A stretch of 64,000 bases of DNA. Origin: Lujinxingia litoralis (GTDB taxonomy: Bacteria > Myxococcota_A > Bradymonadia > Bradymonadales > Bradymonadaceae). The stretch covers positions 310,001 through 374,000 of the forward strand of contig NZ_QHKO01000001.1 of assembly GCF_003260125.1 (NCBI RefSeq), written 5' to 3'. Within the stretch, counting starts at the first letter, position 1. Every line of letters begins with the position of its first letter. The position numbers and the translations under genes are program-made. Under the pieces are notes generated by a model, which was given only the letters and a program-made list of their open reading frames with translations, was not told where the DNA came from and did not search any database. Below, piece after piece: positions 53,052 through 60,732 of this stretch.

Positions 53052-53444
53052 CTAGCCTACCCGGGCGACGTCCCCGGCGCATCTGGCAATGAGTTCGGCT
53101 TTGAGTTCGAGATGCTCATCCAAGATCTGGAGCACGGCCTGGAGCGCCGGGGCCTCGGGTCCTGCCAGCCCGGCACGCTCGGAGAGTTGAGCCCGGGCGT
53201 TGAGCAGCGCCCCGCGCAACTGGCCGGGGTCGGGCGTGTGGGAGGGGGCTGCCAGGCGCGTGGTGTTTACCGGCGCAAACAATGCCGGCTGCGCCAGGAA
53301 CTCCCCCATCATCGCTGCCACTTCCGCCGGGAGCGTGGCCTCATGCAGGTGCTCGGTGATGGCTCGGCGCAGCTGCCCGACCTCTTCGTGAGCCTGCTCC
53401 GGCCAGGCCGTGGATGGAGCCCCACTCTGATCAATACGACTCAT
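53052..53444 (-). CDS. Small helical protein of the type III secretion operon, unknown
   Basis: A 130-aa protein that I do not recognise. It is helical and Ala-rich (AHEEVGQLRRAITEHLHEAT, GQLRGALLNARAQLSERAG, LQAVLQILDEHLELKAELIA) without signal or membrane segment. Its ATG overlaps the stop of the SctO-like gene (ATGA). Position, size and helicity would fit a chaperone or a short SctP-like piece, but no sequence feature supports either. Confidence 0.62.
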   Translation of the reverse strand: MSRIDQSGAPSTAWPEQAHEEVGQLRRAITEHLHEATLPAEVAAMMGEFLAQPALFAPVNTTRLAAPSHTPDPGQLRGALLNARAQLSERAGLAGPEAPALQAVLQILDEHLELKAELIARCAGDVARVG

Positions 53445-53932
53445 GGCTGCTGCTCCCGCCACAGACGCGTGGCGATCTCATCCATCTGCATCTCCGCCCG
53501 GCGGCGAGCGCGGGTTTTCTGCTCGTCCTGCCAGGTCTCGTGGTGACTCTCCACCGCTTTAAGTGCGCTGATGGCCCCCTGCATCGCCCGTTGCGCGGCA
53601 TGGACCTGACGCTGCGCAACGCGCTCCTCCTCCTGCACTCTGGCAAGCTCTTCCTGCGCCTCGGAGCATTGATAGCGTAGCCCCTCCAGGTATCGATCCA
53701 TGGTCTGAAGCTCCCCCAATGCCAGCCCCTTTTGCCGCGCCCGCGCATCAAAATCCTGCGCGCCCTGTCGACGCTTCGCTTCCCTCGACTCCCACACGCG
53801 CTGAGCCTCGCGTACACGCTGACGTACACGCTCCAACCCCGCAACCGCTTCGGCAAACACCGCCTCGGCCTGCTCGCGCTCCCCCTGTCGAAGTTCCAGG
53901 AGCACCTGCAACTCATACGCCTCACTGGTCAT
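53441..53932 (-). CDS. SctO/FliJ-like stalk protein of type III secretion
   Basis: A 163-aa coiled-coil protein over nearly its full length (LELRQGEREQAEAVFAEAVA, RVREAQRVWESREAKRRQG, LEGLRYQCSEAQEELARVQE). FliJ and YscO proteins have this length and form; they insert into the centre of the SctN hexamer and link it to the export gate. Sequence similarity alone is weak because these proteins diverge rapidly, so the call rests on position directly after the ATPase gene, 56 bp downstream, and on the coiled coil. Confidence 0.7.
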   Translation of the reverse strand: MTSEAYELQVLLELRQGEREQAEAVFAEAVAGLERVRQRVREAQRVWESREAKRRQGAQDFDARARQKGLALGELQTMDRYLEGLRYQCSEAQEELARVQEEERVAQRQVHAAQRAMQGAISALKAVESHHETWQDEQKTRARRRAEMQMDEIATRLWREQQP

Positions 53933-53988
53933 CTCGTTCCTCCCTTCCCTGGAGTTGACTGCGTTGTGACACCGACCAAAGTGTCGGG

Positions 53989-55314
53989 CTAACCGAATAA
54001 GTCACTGATCCGCTCAATGGTCTCCTCAAGCGAGGTATGTTCATCCAGCCCCTGCTTCAGGAGCGCCTCCATCTCCTCGATGCAATCAATGGCAAAGTCG
54101 ACCTCCTCGTCGGCGCCATACTCATAGGCGCCCAGGCTGATCAGATCGCGGCGGCTCTCATACATCGCCAACACCTGGCGAAAACGCTCGGCCACCTCCA
54201 CATGTGCGGCGCTGGTGACCGAACGCATCACCCGCGAGAGCGAGGGCAACACATCAATCGCCGGCCAATGACTTCGACTGGCGAGCTTACGGCTCAAAAG
54301 AATATGACCGTCGAGAATGCCCCGGACCTCATCGGCAATGGGCTCCTCCATGTCGCCGCCGGCAACCAGCACGGTGTAAAGCGCCGTGATCGATCCGGTG
54401 GCGTCGTTGCCGGTACGCTCCAGCAACCGAGGCAGCATCGAAAAGACACTGGGCGGGTAGCCTTGACGGGCCGGCGGCTCGCCAGCAGCCAGTCCCACCT
54501 CGCGTTGAGCCCGGGCAAATCGTGTGACCGAATCCATCATCATGAGCACCTCGGCCCCCTCGGCACGAAAATACTCGGCGATTGCGGTGGCCACGAACGC
54601 TGACTTCAGACGCACCATGCTCGGAGCATCGCTGGTGGCGACCACGACCACCGCCCGCTTCATGCCCTCCTCACCGAGCACCTCTTCGAGAAAGTCTCTC
54701 ACCTCCCGGCCACGCTCACCGATCAGGGCAATGACGATGACCTCGGCCTCACACCCACGCGCAATCTGTCCCATCAGCGTGGATTTGCCGACGCCGCTAC
54801 CCGCAAAAAGCCCCACGCGCTGCCCCTTTCCCACCGTCAGCAAGCCATCGATGGCGCGTACCCCCATCGAGAGGGCTTCGGTGATACGGCGACGCTGAAA
54901 GGGGTCGGGTGCCTCACGCAAAATAGGCCAGCGCTTAAAGCCCGCCCCTCCAAGCGGTGGCCCGCCATCGATGGGACGCCCCAGCCCATCGAGCACTCGC
55001 CCCAGGAGCCCCGGCCCGCAATACATACTCAGCGGCTCACCGGTCGACTCCACCTCGGCGCCGGGGCCAATCCCCTCGACGCTCCCCAGGGGCATGAGGA
55101 CGGCCAGCTCCCCCTCAAATCCCACCACCTCGGCGGGCATCACCCCCCTTCGTCCCAGACGAATCTCAACCAGGTCGCCGATCGCGGCATCGGGCACGCT
55201 GGCCTTGACCACCAGCCCGGTCACCGCCTGCACTCGCCCGGTCACTCGGACGGGACTGGCCGAGTCCAGGCGCTCCATATAGCGCGAAAGAAGCGATCCC
55301 TCGCCATCAAGCAT
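53989..55314 (-). CDS. sctN: Type III secretion system ATPase SctN
   Basis: A 441-aa ATPase of the FliI/SctN family, related to the F1 beta subunit. Walker A is GLFAGSGVGKSTLMGQIARG, Walker B is VLMMMDSVTRFARAQREVGL, and GEPPARQGYPPSVFSMLPRL is the SctN/FliI signature. The N-terminal beta-barrel begins GRVQAVTGLVVKASVPDAAI. It unfolds substrates and feeds them to the export gate at the cytoplasmic face. AGGAGG six bases upstream sets the ATG at 55314, which shares one base with the sctL stop (TGATG); a GTG at 55317 is the alternative. Confidence 0.9.
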   Translation of the reverse strand: MLDGEGSLLSRYMERLDSASPVRVTGRVQAVTGLVVKASVPDAAIGDLVEIRLGRRGVMPAEVVGFEGELAVLMPLGSVEGIGPGAEVESTGEPLSMYCGPGLLGRVLDGLGRPIDGGPPLGGAGFKRWPILREAPDPFQRRRITEALSMGVRAIDGLLTVGKGQRVGLFAGSGVGKSTLMGQIARGCEAEVIVIALIGERGREVRDFLEEVLGEEGMKRAVVVVATSDAPSMVRLKSAFVATAIAEYFRAEGAEVLMMMDSVTRFARAQREVGLAAGEPPARQGYPPSVFSMLPRLLERTGNDATGSITALYTVLVAGGDMEEPIADEVRGILDGHILLSRKLASRSHWPAIDVLPSLSRVMRSVTSAAHVEVAERFRQVLAMYESRRDLISLGAYEYGADEEVDFAIDCIEEMEALLKQGLDEHTSLEETIERISDLFG

Positions 55315-55961
55315 CACTGGCCTCCTTCGAGGAGCGCGTCCTGGAGCACCTGCAGTTGGGTCTGCAGGCGCGCGTCGATCTGCCCCGACTCGGTCTCAAT
55401 GAGGCACCCTCCACGCTCCACATCTTCATCGGCCTGCAAATGCACCGATGCGCCGCCCACCACATAGGAGAGTCGCTCTTCGGCCTGACGCAACGCCTGA
55501 AGATCGTCTGGATGCACTCGCAACAGGAGTTGGCGCTTCCCCCGCACCAACTCCAGCGACTGCGCAACCATCGCCTCGACGCGCTGGGGCGCCACCTCCA
55601 ACGCCTCCCCGATCAGGCGTCGGGCAATCTGAAACGCCAGCCGCACCATGTCGGGCTCGGCGCGCTTGAGCAGCGCATCGTACTCCGCACGAGCCATGGA
55701 GAGTCGCTCCAGGGTTTCGACAGTCGCCTCGCGCAGGCCTTCGGCACGAGCTTCTTCACGTATCGACTCCGCCTCAGCACGAGCCTGCGCGAGCTCCCGG
55801 GCGGCACTCTCCCGAAGCTCATCAAGCGTCTCCCCCAGGCGCTCCAGGTCGTCAAACACCCGAGCGCGCACCACGCGCGCCTGTTTAAAGGCAGGCTGAA
55901 CGGCACGGGCCAACTCAGTGTCGGCCTTAAGAAGCACTCGGATATCAGCTCGTTCACTCAT
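55314..55961 (-). CDS. sctL: Type III secretion stator SctL (FliH/YscL-like)
   Basis: A 215-aa protein with a coiled-coil N-terminal half (LGETLDELRESAARELAQAR, AEAESIREEARAEGLREATV) and a C-terminal domain with LAFQIARRLIGEALEVAPQR, LLLRVHPDDLQALRQAEERL and GGCLIETESGQIDARLQTQL, the pattern of FliH/YscL regulators that dimerise and hold SctN. GAGG with 6-nt spacing sets the start at 55961, which overlaps the preceding stop by 8 bp. Its stop overlaps the sctN start. Confidence 0.88.
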   Translation of the reverse strand: MSERADIRVLLKADTELARAVQPAFKQARVVRARVFDDLERLGETLDELRESAARELAQARAEAESIREEARAEGLREATVETLERLSMARAEYDALLKRAEPDMVRLAFQIARRLIGEALEVAPQRVEAMVAQSLELVRGKRQLLLRVHPDDLQALRQAEERLSYVVGGASVHLQADEDVERGGCLIETESGQIDARLQTQLQVLQDALLEGGQ

Positions 55962-56673
55962 CGGATGCCTCATCTTCCCCGGAAGCCTCGCACCTCTCCT
56001 CCCCGGGCTCGGTTGTGCGGGGTGCCAGAAGACGGACGATCACCTCTTCGATGGCCGGAACCAGGTCGGCCCGACTGGAGCGTCGCGCGGCCTTTTCAAA
56101 GTCGTCCTGACGCGCCCGTAAACGACCGTCGAGCAGTCCACGAAGCTCAATGCCCAGCCCGGGATGACGCAGCGCGGAGACCTGCGCCACAAAAAAGAGC
56201 CCCAGCTCCGCGAGCCTGTCCGGACTGCGATGACTGCCAATCAGACGCACATAGGTCTCCTGAACCCGACGTTGCAACCCATCGCAAAGTTTCGGCGGGC
56301 TCAGGAGCCAGGTCCGTAGCTCCAGCGCCTGGTCTTTCGGAAGTCCCAGCGTAAGCTCCATCAGCGGACGCAGCGGCGCCTCCGGCCTCATGGACGCGAC
56401 AAGATAACTTCCCAGACGTGTGAGGGAGGTTAGCGCCGCCGCCCCGGGACCGCTGAGAAGCGTGCGCGCGTCGTAAGCCTCCGATTCGTCGGAGATGCCT
56501 GGCACCTTCTCACCGGACGCCGGGCCGGACGCTCGCCAACCCTCCAGCGCGTGCGTCAGCGGCGCACTCGTAGCCGGATCGCACGCGGGTCCTCGCCCGC
56601 CCCGCTCACGCACCCCATGCCAGGCTCGTGCAAACCCCCGCTCCGCCTCGGTCATGGCCAGGGGCCGGCTCAT
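55954..56673 (-). CDS. Protein at the sctK position of the type III secretion operon
   Basis: A 239-aa cytoplasmic protein, mostly helical (LTLGLPKDQALELRTWLLSP, VRLIGSHRSPDRLAELGLFF), with a charged C-terminus. In Yersinia-type operons the order is sctJ-sctK-sctL, and this gene lies exactly there, overlapping sctJ (ATGA) and sctL. SctK proteins are poorly conserved sorting-platform adaptors. I cannot see residues that prove it is SctK, so the name is by position only. Confidence 0.6.
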   Translation of the reverse strand: MSRPLAMTEAERGFARAWHGVRERGGRGPACDPATSAPLTHALEGWRASGPASGEKVPGISDESEAYDARTLLSGPGAAALTSLTRLGSYLVASMRPEAPLRPLMELTLGLPKDQALELRTWLLSPPKLCDGLQRRVQETYVRLIGSHRSPDRLAELGLFFVAQVSALRHPGLGIELRGLLDGRLRARQDDFEKAARRSSRADLVPAIEEVIVRLLAPRTTEPGEERCEASGEDEASDE

Positions 56674-57440
56674 AAGCCCTCCTGGCGACGGCGGCGCACC
56701 ACCAACACCACCAGACCGGCGGAAAGCGCCATGATCATCAAGCCCATCCCCACAATCAGTGCTCTGACCAGGGCGGCGCTCTGCGGCGCGACAATCAAGG
56801 GACCGACCTCCGCAAAGATCGCCTCGCGCTCCTGAGCTGGCGGCATCTGCACGCGGGTCATCACCACCTCGATCTGATCGGGCTGGAGCTCTTCCACCGC
56901 ACCGGCCACCAGTGCCCGGATCTCGTCCGGCCCCACTGCGGGCCCCTCCTCCTCAAGGGTCCGCCAGCGCACCAGAACGCTGGCCCGGGGCTCCGGGCGC
57001 GGAGCATTGCTCAGCTGCACTCGAGCCTTTTGGGGAAGCACCAGGTGAACATGCGCGTCGACAACCCCATCGATCTTCAACAGGCTGGTGCGAATCTCCT
57101 GAGCCGTGGCGTACTGCAGTACCACGCGCTCCTCCTGAGCCGTGGGAATCAGCCCGGCTCCGGGGTAGAAGTCTCCAAATCCCGACTCCGCAGGACGCGG
57201 CAGACCGGCCTGCTCCAGGCGCTCCCAGGCCTCGACCCGCTCGACGCGGGGCACCTTGACCACCCAGAGCGCCGGATCCGCCGGGTCGGGCTCTTTGACG
57301 GCCGCAAAACCCGCCCGGCTAAGCTCCACCACCATCTGGTTGGCCTGCGCCTCGTCCAGCCCATGATGCAGCGGCTCAGTGCAGGCCAGCGCAAAGAGTG
57401 CCACGGTTGCCACAAGTAGGTACCACCATCGACCGCCCAT
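56670..57440 (-). CDS. sctJ: Type III secretion inner-membrane ring lipoprotein SctJ
   Basis: A 256-aa lipoprotein of the EscJ/YscJ/PrgK family. It has signal and lipobox LFALAC (Cys20), the first ring-building motif (EAQANQMVVELSRAGFAAVK), then the second domain with RVVLQYATAQEIRTSLLKID, DAHVHLVLPQKARV and RASVLVRW, and a C-terminal membrane helix (VRALIVGMGLMIMALSAGLV). The lipid anchor and C-terminal helix mark it as SctJ and not the flagellar FliF, which is longer. It forms part of the basal-body ring. GGAGG precedes the ATG. Confidence 0.9.
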   Translation of the reverse strand: MGGRWWYLLVATVALFALACTEPLHHGLDEAQANQMVVELSRAGFAAVKEPDPADPALWVVKVPRVERVEAWERLEQAGLPRPAESGFGDFYPGAGLIPTAQEERVVLQYATAQEIRTSLLKIDGVVDAHVHLVLPQKARVQLSNAPRPEPRASVLVRWRTLEEEGPAVGPDEIRALVAGAVEELQPDQIEVVMTRVQMPPAQEREAIFAEVGPLIVAPQSAALVRALIVGMGLMIMALSAGLVVLVVRRRRQEGL

Positions 57441-57450
57441 CTTCCCTCCC

Positions 57451-57852
57451 TTAGACCTGGGTATTCATGACCTGTTTGATTCCGCCGGTGGCCTTCTCTA
57501 CGACCTTGGTCGTGAGTTCGACCTTCTGGCTGTAGCTGTAGATGAGCGCCTGCATCTCGAGCATCTCCTGCGGCCCCAGAGCATCGCCGCGCATGCTGGA
57601 CTCCAGGAGCTCGTGGATCCGTCCCTCATCGCCCAGAATCCCCTCAATGTACGCGTCCAGACGCTGCGTCTCGTCGATCTGAGCGCTTGCCTCAATGGGA
57701 GCCGTCTCCGGCGCCGCTCCGGGCTCGCTTTGCGGGGCGTTGAGCACCTCGGCGAAACTCTTGCCGCCGGAGGGCGCAACCTCCGGTTGCGCCTGCTCCT
57801 GCATGGCCTGCGCCGCCTGAGAGGCGATCGATGCTGAGATAGGATCGGTCAT
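57451..57852 (-). CDS. sctI: Type III secretion inner-rod protein SctI (YscI/PrgJ-like)
   Basis: A 133-aa protein whose C-terminal 40 residues have the SctI/PrgJ pattern: MQALIYSYSQKVELTTKVVE followed by KATGGIKQVMNTQV, an amphipathic helix ending in QV. The N-terminal half is low-complexity Ala/Gln/Glu/Pro, as in YscI. Inner-rod proteins line the channel under the needle and connect it to the export gate. The ATG at 57852 has AGGAG nine bases before it; an upstream in-frame TTG is only three bases away from it. It is the first gene of the operon and follows a stem-loop. Confidence 0.82.
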   Translation of the reverse strand: MTDPISASIASQAAQAMQEQAQPEVAPSGGKSFAEVLNAPQSEPGAAPETAPIEASAQIDETQRLDAYIEGILGDEGRIHELLESSMRGDALGPQEMLEMQALIYSYSQKVELTTKVVEKATGGIKQVMNTQV

Positions 57853-57866
57853 CTGCAATATCTCCT

Positions 57867-57913
57867 GGTCACGTCGGGTTGCCGGGCTCTCGTTATTATC
57901 GAGAGACGTGACC
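57867..57913 (-). promoter_or_regulatory. Stem-loop directly upstream of the sctI ribosome-binding site
   Basis: Nested inverted repeats: GGTCACGTC (57867-57875) with GACGTGACC (57905-57913), and inside it CTCTCG (57887-57892) with CGAGAG (57900-57905). On the minus strand the 3' arm ends immediately before AGGAG, the Shine-Dalgarno sequence of sctI. It may be a translational control element or the terminator of the kinase gene upstream, though it has no T run. Confidence 0.6.
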
Positions 57914-57964
57914 GGAGTTTGCGTGTCCTCCCCGGATTTTTAGAAAAAAGTTCGGACCAGGCGC

Positions 57965-60604
57965 TCAGCGCGGCGCCAACTCCACCTGGTCGCCCTGATG
58001 TTGGGCATGGAGCTGAAGGTGCTTCCCGCTGACGATCTCCACCGCCGCTCGCAGGCGCCGCCCTTCCAGGGTTTCGAAGATCACGGTGTGAGTCCCCTCC
58101 TCAAGCTCAAGATCGCGCACGGGACCGGCACCATAGGAGCGCCCGCCGATGTAGATGGCCGCCGCGGGCTCCACGCTCAGGCTGAGCGTGCCCTGGCCCA
58201 GGTCAGCCGGACGCAGCCCATGATCGATCTGCACGCTGGCAACCCTGCGCAGATCGAGGGCGAAGGACCGGGGGAGATGCTCATGCGCGCTGATCTCCAG
58301 CTCGACGATCTTCGCCGACGGCAGCACCGCCTCCACCGGCGTAGACCCCACCACCTGCCCATCCACTGTCACGCGACTACTTCGGGGCGGACTGCTCACG
58401 CGCACCGACGTCGACGTGCTCTCCTCCGGTGCAAGCCCCCCGGAGACTGTGTTGTCCTCATCGATCTGAAACTTCAGCCAGGCCACATGCGGGCGGTGCC
58501 CCAAGAGCTCCAACTGCACGTGACTCACATGATCGGCCGCGACGTTCTCCAAACGCAGGGGAGTCACCCCCAGACGTTCCCCATTGAGGTAAATCGTAGC
58601 CCCGGGCGGAGTGCTCTCAAAGCTCACCCGGGCCCGCGCGCTGCCTACGGCACGCTCCAGCGACACCGGCGTCAGCGCCTCCTCATCGCCGACCACGACA
58701 CGCTGCGGATGATACCCATCCAACATCACCCACAGCTCATGCGCTCGCCCGCTGGCCAGTTCCACACTCAGCGGGGTTCGCCCCTGGAGTCGTACGCCGT
58801 TGACGATGACTGCCGCCCCCGCAGGCTCCGTGGCTATCGCCCTGGGCTTCATGTCGCCGGGCGCCGCCGAAGATGCCTGAAGATGGATATCAGAATCACT
58901 TTCCGTGATGCCCGAGGCCCCTCCCAATGCCCAGACGAGCCCCCCGACCAACGCGGCGATAAGCAGGAGCGCCCCGAGCCACACCACCTTGTTGGAAACG
59001 CCCGCGCCTCGCTCCGCCTCCAGGGTAGCCATCGCCGCGGTCACCGCGGGCTGGCCCTGCGACGACCAGGGCGAAGGTTGCCGGGAAGACGCGACCTTCA
59101 GGTCGGGAATCTTGCGCCAGAAGGAGTCGTCCTGCGACGCTCCTTTATCCTCACCGGCATCCAGCCGGGGCTGGGGCTCTGCCTCCAGACGCTCAACCGG
59201 GCGCGGGGGATAGGCCTCGGCGGCCTGCTCCTCCACCACATGCTCACTCAGATAGATCTCTGAGGTTGTGATCAGCGTCTCATCCCCGGCGGCCTCCGCG
59301 TCGCCTGCCTCAGGTTCGACGGCCAACGCAACGTCGCCAACGCGCCGGGTTGTGACCAGCGTCTCATCGATCGAGTTGACGGGGAGTTCCGAGTTGAGCT
59401 CCGAGTCCTGACGCCGGGCACGTTCTTCGGTGGAGATGCGACGCACCTCGACCACCGGCGCACCGAACACCTCGGGAGGTCCCTCGCTCTGCACCCCCTC
59501 TCCCAGCTGCAAGGTGGAAACGTCGACGGCGGGCACCCGGGTACGCTCCTCGATGACATCCACATCCTCGAGCACTTCGAGGTCGTCATCATCGAGCACG
59601 AAGTGTTGCTCCGAGATGGTCACCGGACGCGTGATATCATCCCCCTCCGGGGTCGCCGACAAGACTGGCTCGGCGTCAGCCTGCGCGCGCGCTTCCAACT
59701 CCTGCATGTACTCGGCAAGCTGCGTGGTGCCGACCCGAACTCGCCGCTCAAAGAGCCAGTCTTCCAGCGCCTCGGCGAGTTGACCGGCGTGCTCAAAACG
59801 CTCCTCGGGAGCCCGGGCCAGGGCCTTGAGCACAATGCGCTCCAGCGCCTCCGGGTAGTCCGCGCGCACGTCAGTAGGCGGCGTAATCTCGCCCTCAGTG
59901 ATCTTGCGCATCGTCTCGTACTCGGTACGCGAGCGGAAGAGGCGCGAGACGGTCGTGATCTCGTAGAGCACAATCCCCAGGGTGAAAATATCACTGCGGT
60001 GATCGACCTTCCCCCCGTCAAACTGCTCGGGGCTCATGTACGAGAACTTCCCCTTAAACTCGCCAGTGCGCGTATGAGTAAGGCGGCTCTCGGCCTTGGC
60101 AATGCCGAAGTCGCAGATTTTGACCGCACCATCGACGCTCAAGAGCACGTTCTGTGGCGAGACATCGCGATGAACCACGCGCATCGGGCGGCCCTGGTCG
60201 TCGCAGCGGGTGTGCGCATAATGAAGCCCGCGCGCGACCTCCGCGATCACGCGCGCGGCGAGTTCGCGCGACATGAAATAGTCCTGCTTCACGCCCAGTT
60301 CACACACCCGACGCAGGTCCAGGCCCTCGACAAGCTCCATGGCCAGGTAGAACGAGCCCTTGACCACGCCCAGGTCATAGATCTGCACGATGTTAGGGTG
60401 CTGCAGACGCGAGGCGATGCGCGCCTCATCGATGAACATCGTGATGATGTCGTCACGATCGACGAGATGCGGGAACATGCGCTTGATCGCCACCGGGCGG
60501 CTAAAACCACCGATTTCCCCCCGGGCCCGGGCCTCAAAGACCTCGGCCATGCCCCCCTGAGCGATCTTTCGGATAAGTTGATACGTCCCGAACTCTTCGG
60601 GCAT
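57965..60604 (-). CDS. Serine/threonine protein kinase with PEGA-like repeats
   Basis: An 879-aa kinase. The catalytic domain (about 8-275) is complete: IAQGGMAEVFEA, PVAIKRM, VVHRDVSPQNVLL, ICDFGIAKA and FSYMSPEQFDGG. An acidic linker of about 270 residues follows, then one membrane helix (VVWLGALLLIAALVGGLVWA, near 575). Three or four periplasmic PEGA-like modules follow (GAAVIVNGVRLQGRTPLSVE, PPGATIYLNGERLGVTPLRL, SSRVTVDGQVVGSTPVEAVL, AAAIYIGGRSYGAGPVRDLE). The layout senses an external signal and phosphorylates inside. GAGG with 6-nt spacing sets the start at 60604. It lies 112 bp upstream of the type III operon on the same strand. Confidence 0.92.
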   Translation of the reverse strand: MPEEFGTYQLIRKIAQGGMAEVFEARARGEIGGFSRPVAIKRMFPHLVDRDDIITMFIDEARIASRLQHPNIVQIYDLGVVKGSFYLAMELVEGLDLRRVCELGVKQDYFMSRELAARVIAEVARGLHYAHTRCDDQGRPMRVVHRDVSPQNVLLSVDGAVKICDFGIAKAESRLTHTRTGEFKGKFSYMSPEQFDGGKVDHRSDIFTLGIVLYEITTVSRLFRSRTEYETMRKITEGEITPPTDVRADYPEALERIVLKALARAPEERFEHAGQLAEALEDWLFERRVRVGTTQLAEYMQELEARAQADAEPVLSATPEGDDITRPVTISEQHFVLDDDDLEVLEDVDVIEERTRVPAVDVSTLQLGEGVQSEGPPEVFGAPVVEVRRISTEERARRQDSELNSELPVNSIDETLVTTRRVGDVALAVEPEAGDAEAAGDETLITTSEIYLSEHVVEEQAAEAYPPRPVERLEAEPQPRLDAGEDKGASQDDSFWRKIPDLKVASSRQPSPWSSQGQPAVTAAMATLEAERGAGVSNKVVWLGALLLIAALVGGLVWALGGASGITESDSDIHLQASSAAPGDMKPRAIATEPAGAAVIVNGVRLQGRTPLSVELASGRAHELWVMLDGYHPQRVVVGDEEALTPVSLERAVGSARARVSFESTPPGATIYLNGERLGVTPLRLENVAADHVSHVQLELLGHRPHVAWLKFQIDEDNTVSGGLAPEESTSTSVRVSSPPRSSRVTVDGQVVGSTPVEAVLPSAKIVELEISAHEHLPRSFALDLRRVASVQIDHGLRPADLGQGTLSLSVEPAAAIYIGGRSYGAGPVRDLELEEGTHTVIFETLEGRRLRAAVEIVSGKHLQLHAQHQGDQVELAPR

Positions 60605-60732
60605 CGGCGACCTCAGAAGCCCGCAGAATATCATCACACACTTCGACTTGAGCAAATCCGGCGCCAACTCTAGAAGACCTCTGAGAAGAGCGTCAAGCAC
60701 GCCTGCGGAGTCTCAACAGAAGGAGCACGACC

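Noticed and set aside
53441..57852. Flagellar export operon
   Set aside because: A lipoprotein SctJ of YscJ length and a PrgJ/YscI-type rod protein fit a non-flagellar T3SS; no flagellin, hook or FliG genes are nearby.
59603..60673. Plus-strand 356-aa frame
   Set aside because: Antisense to the kinase catalytic domain.
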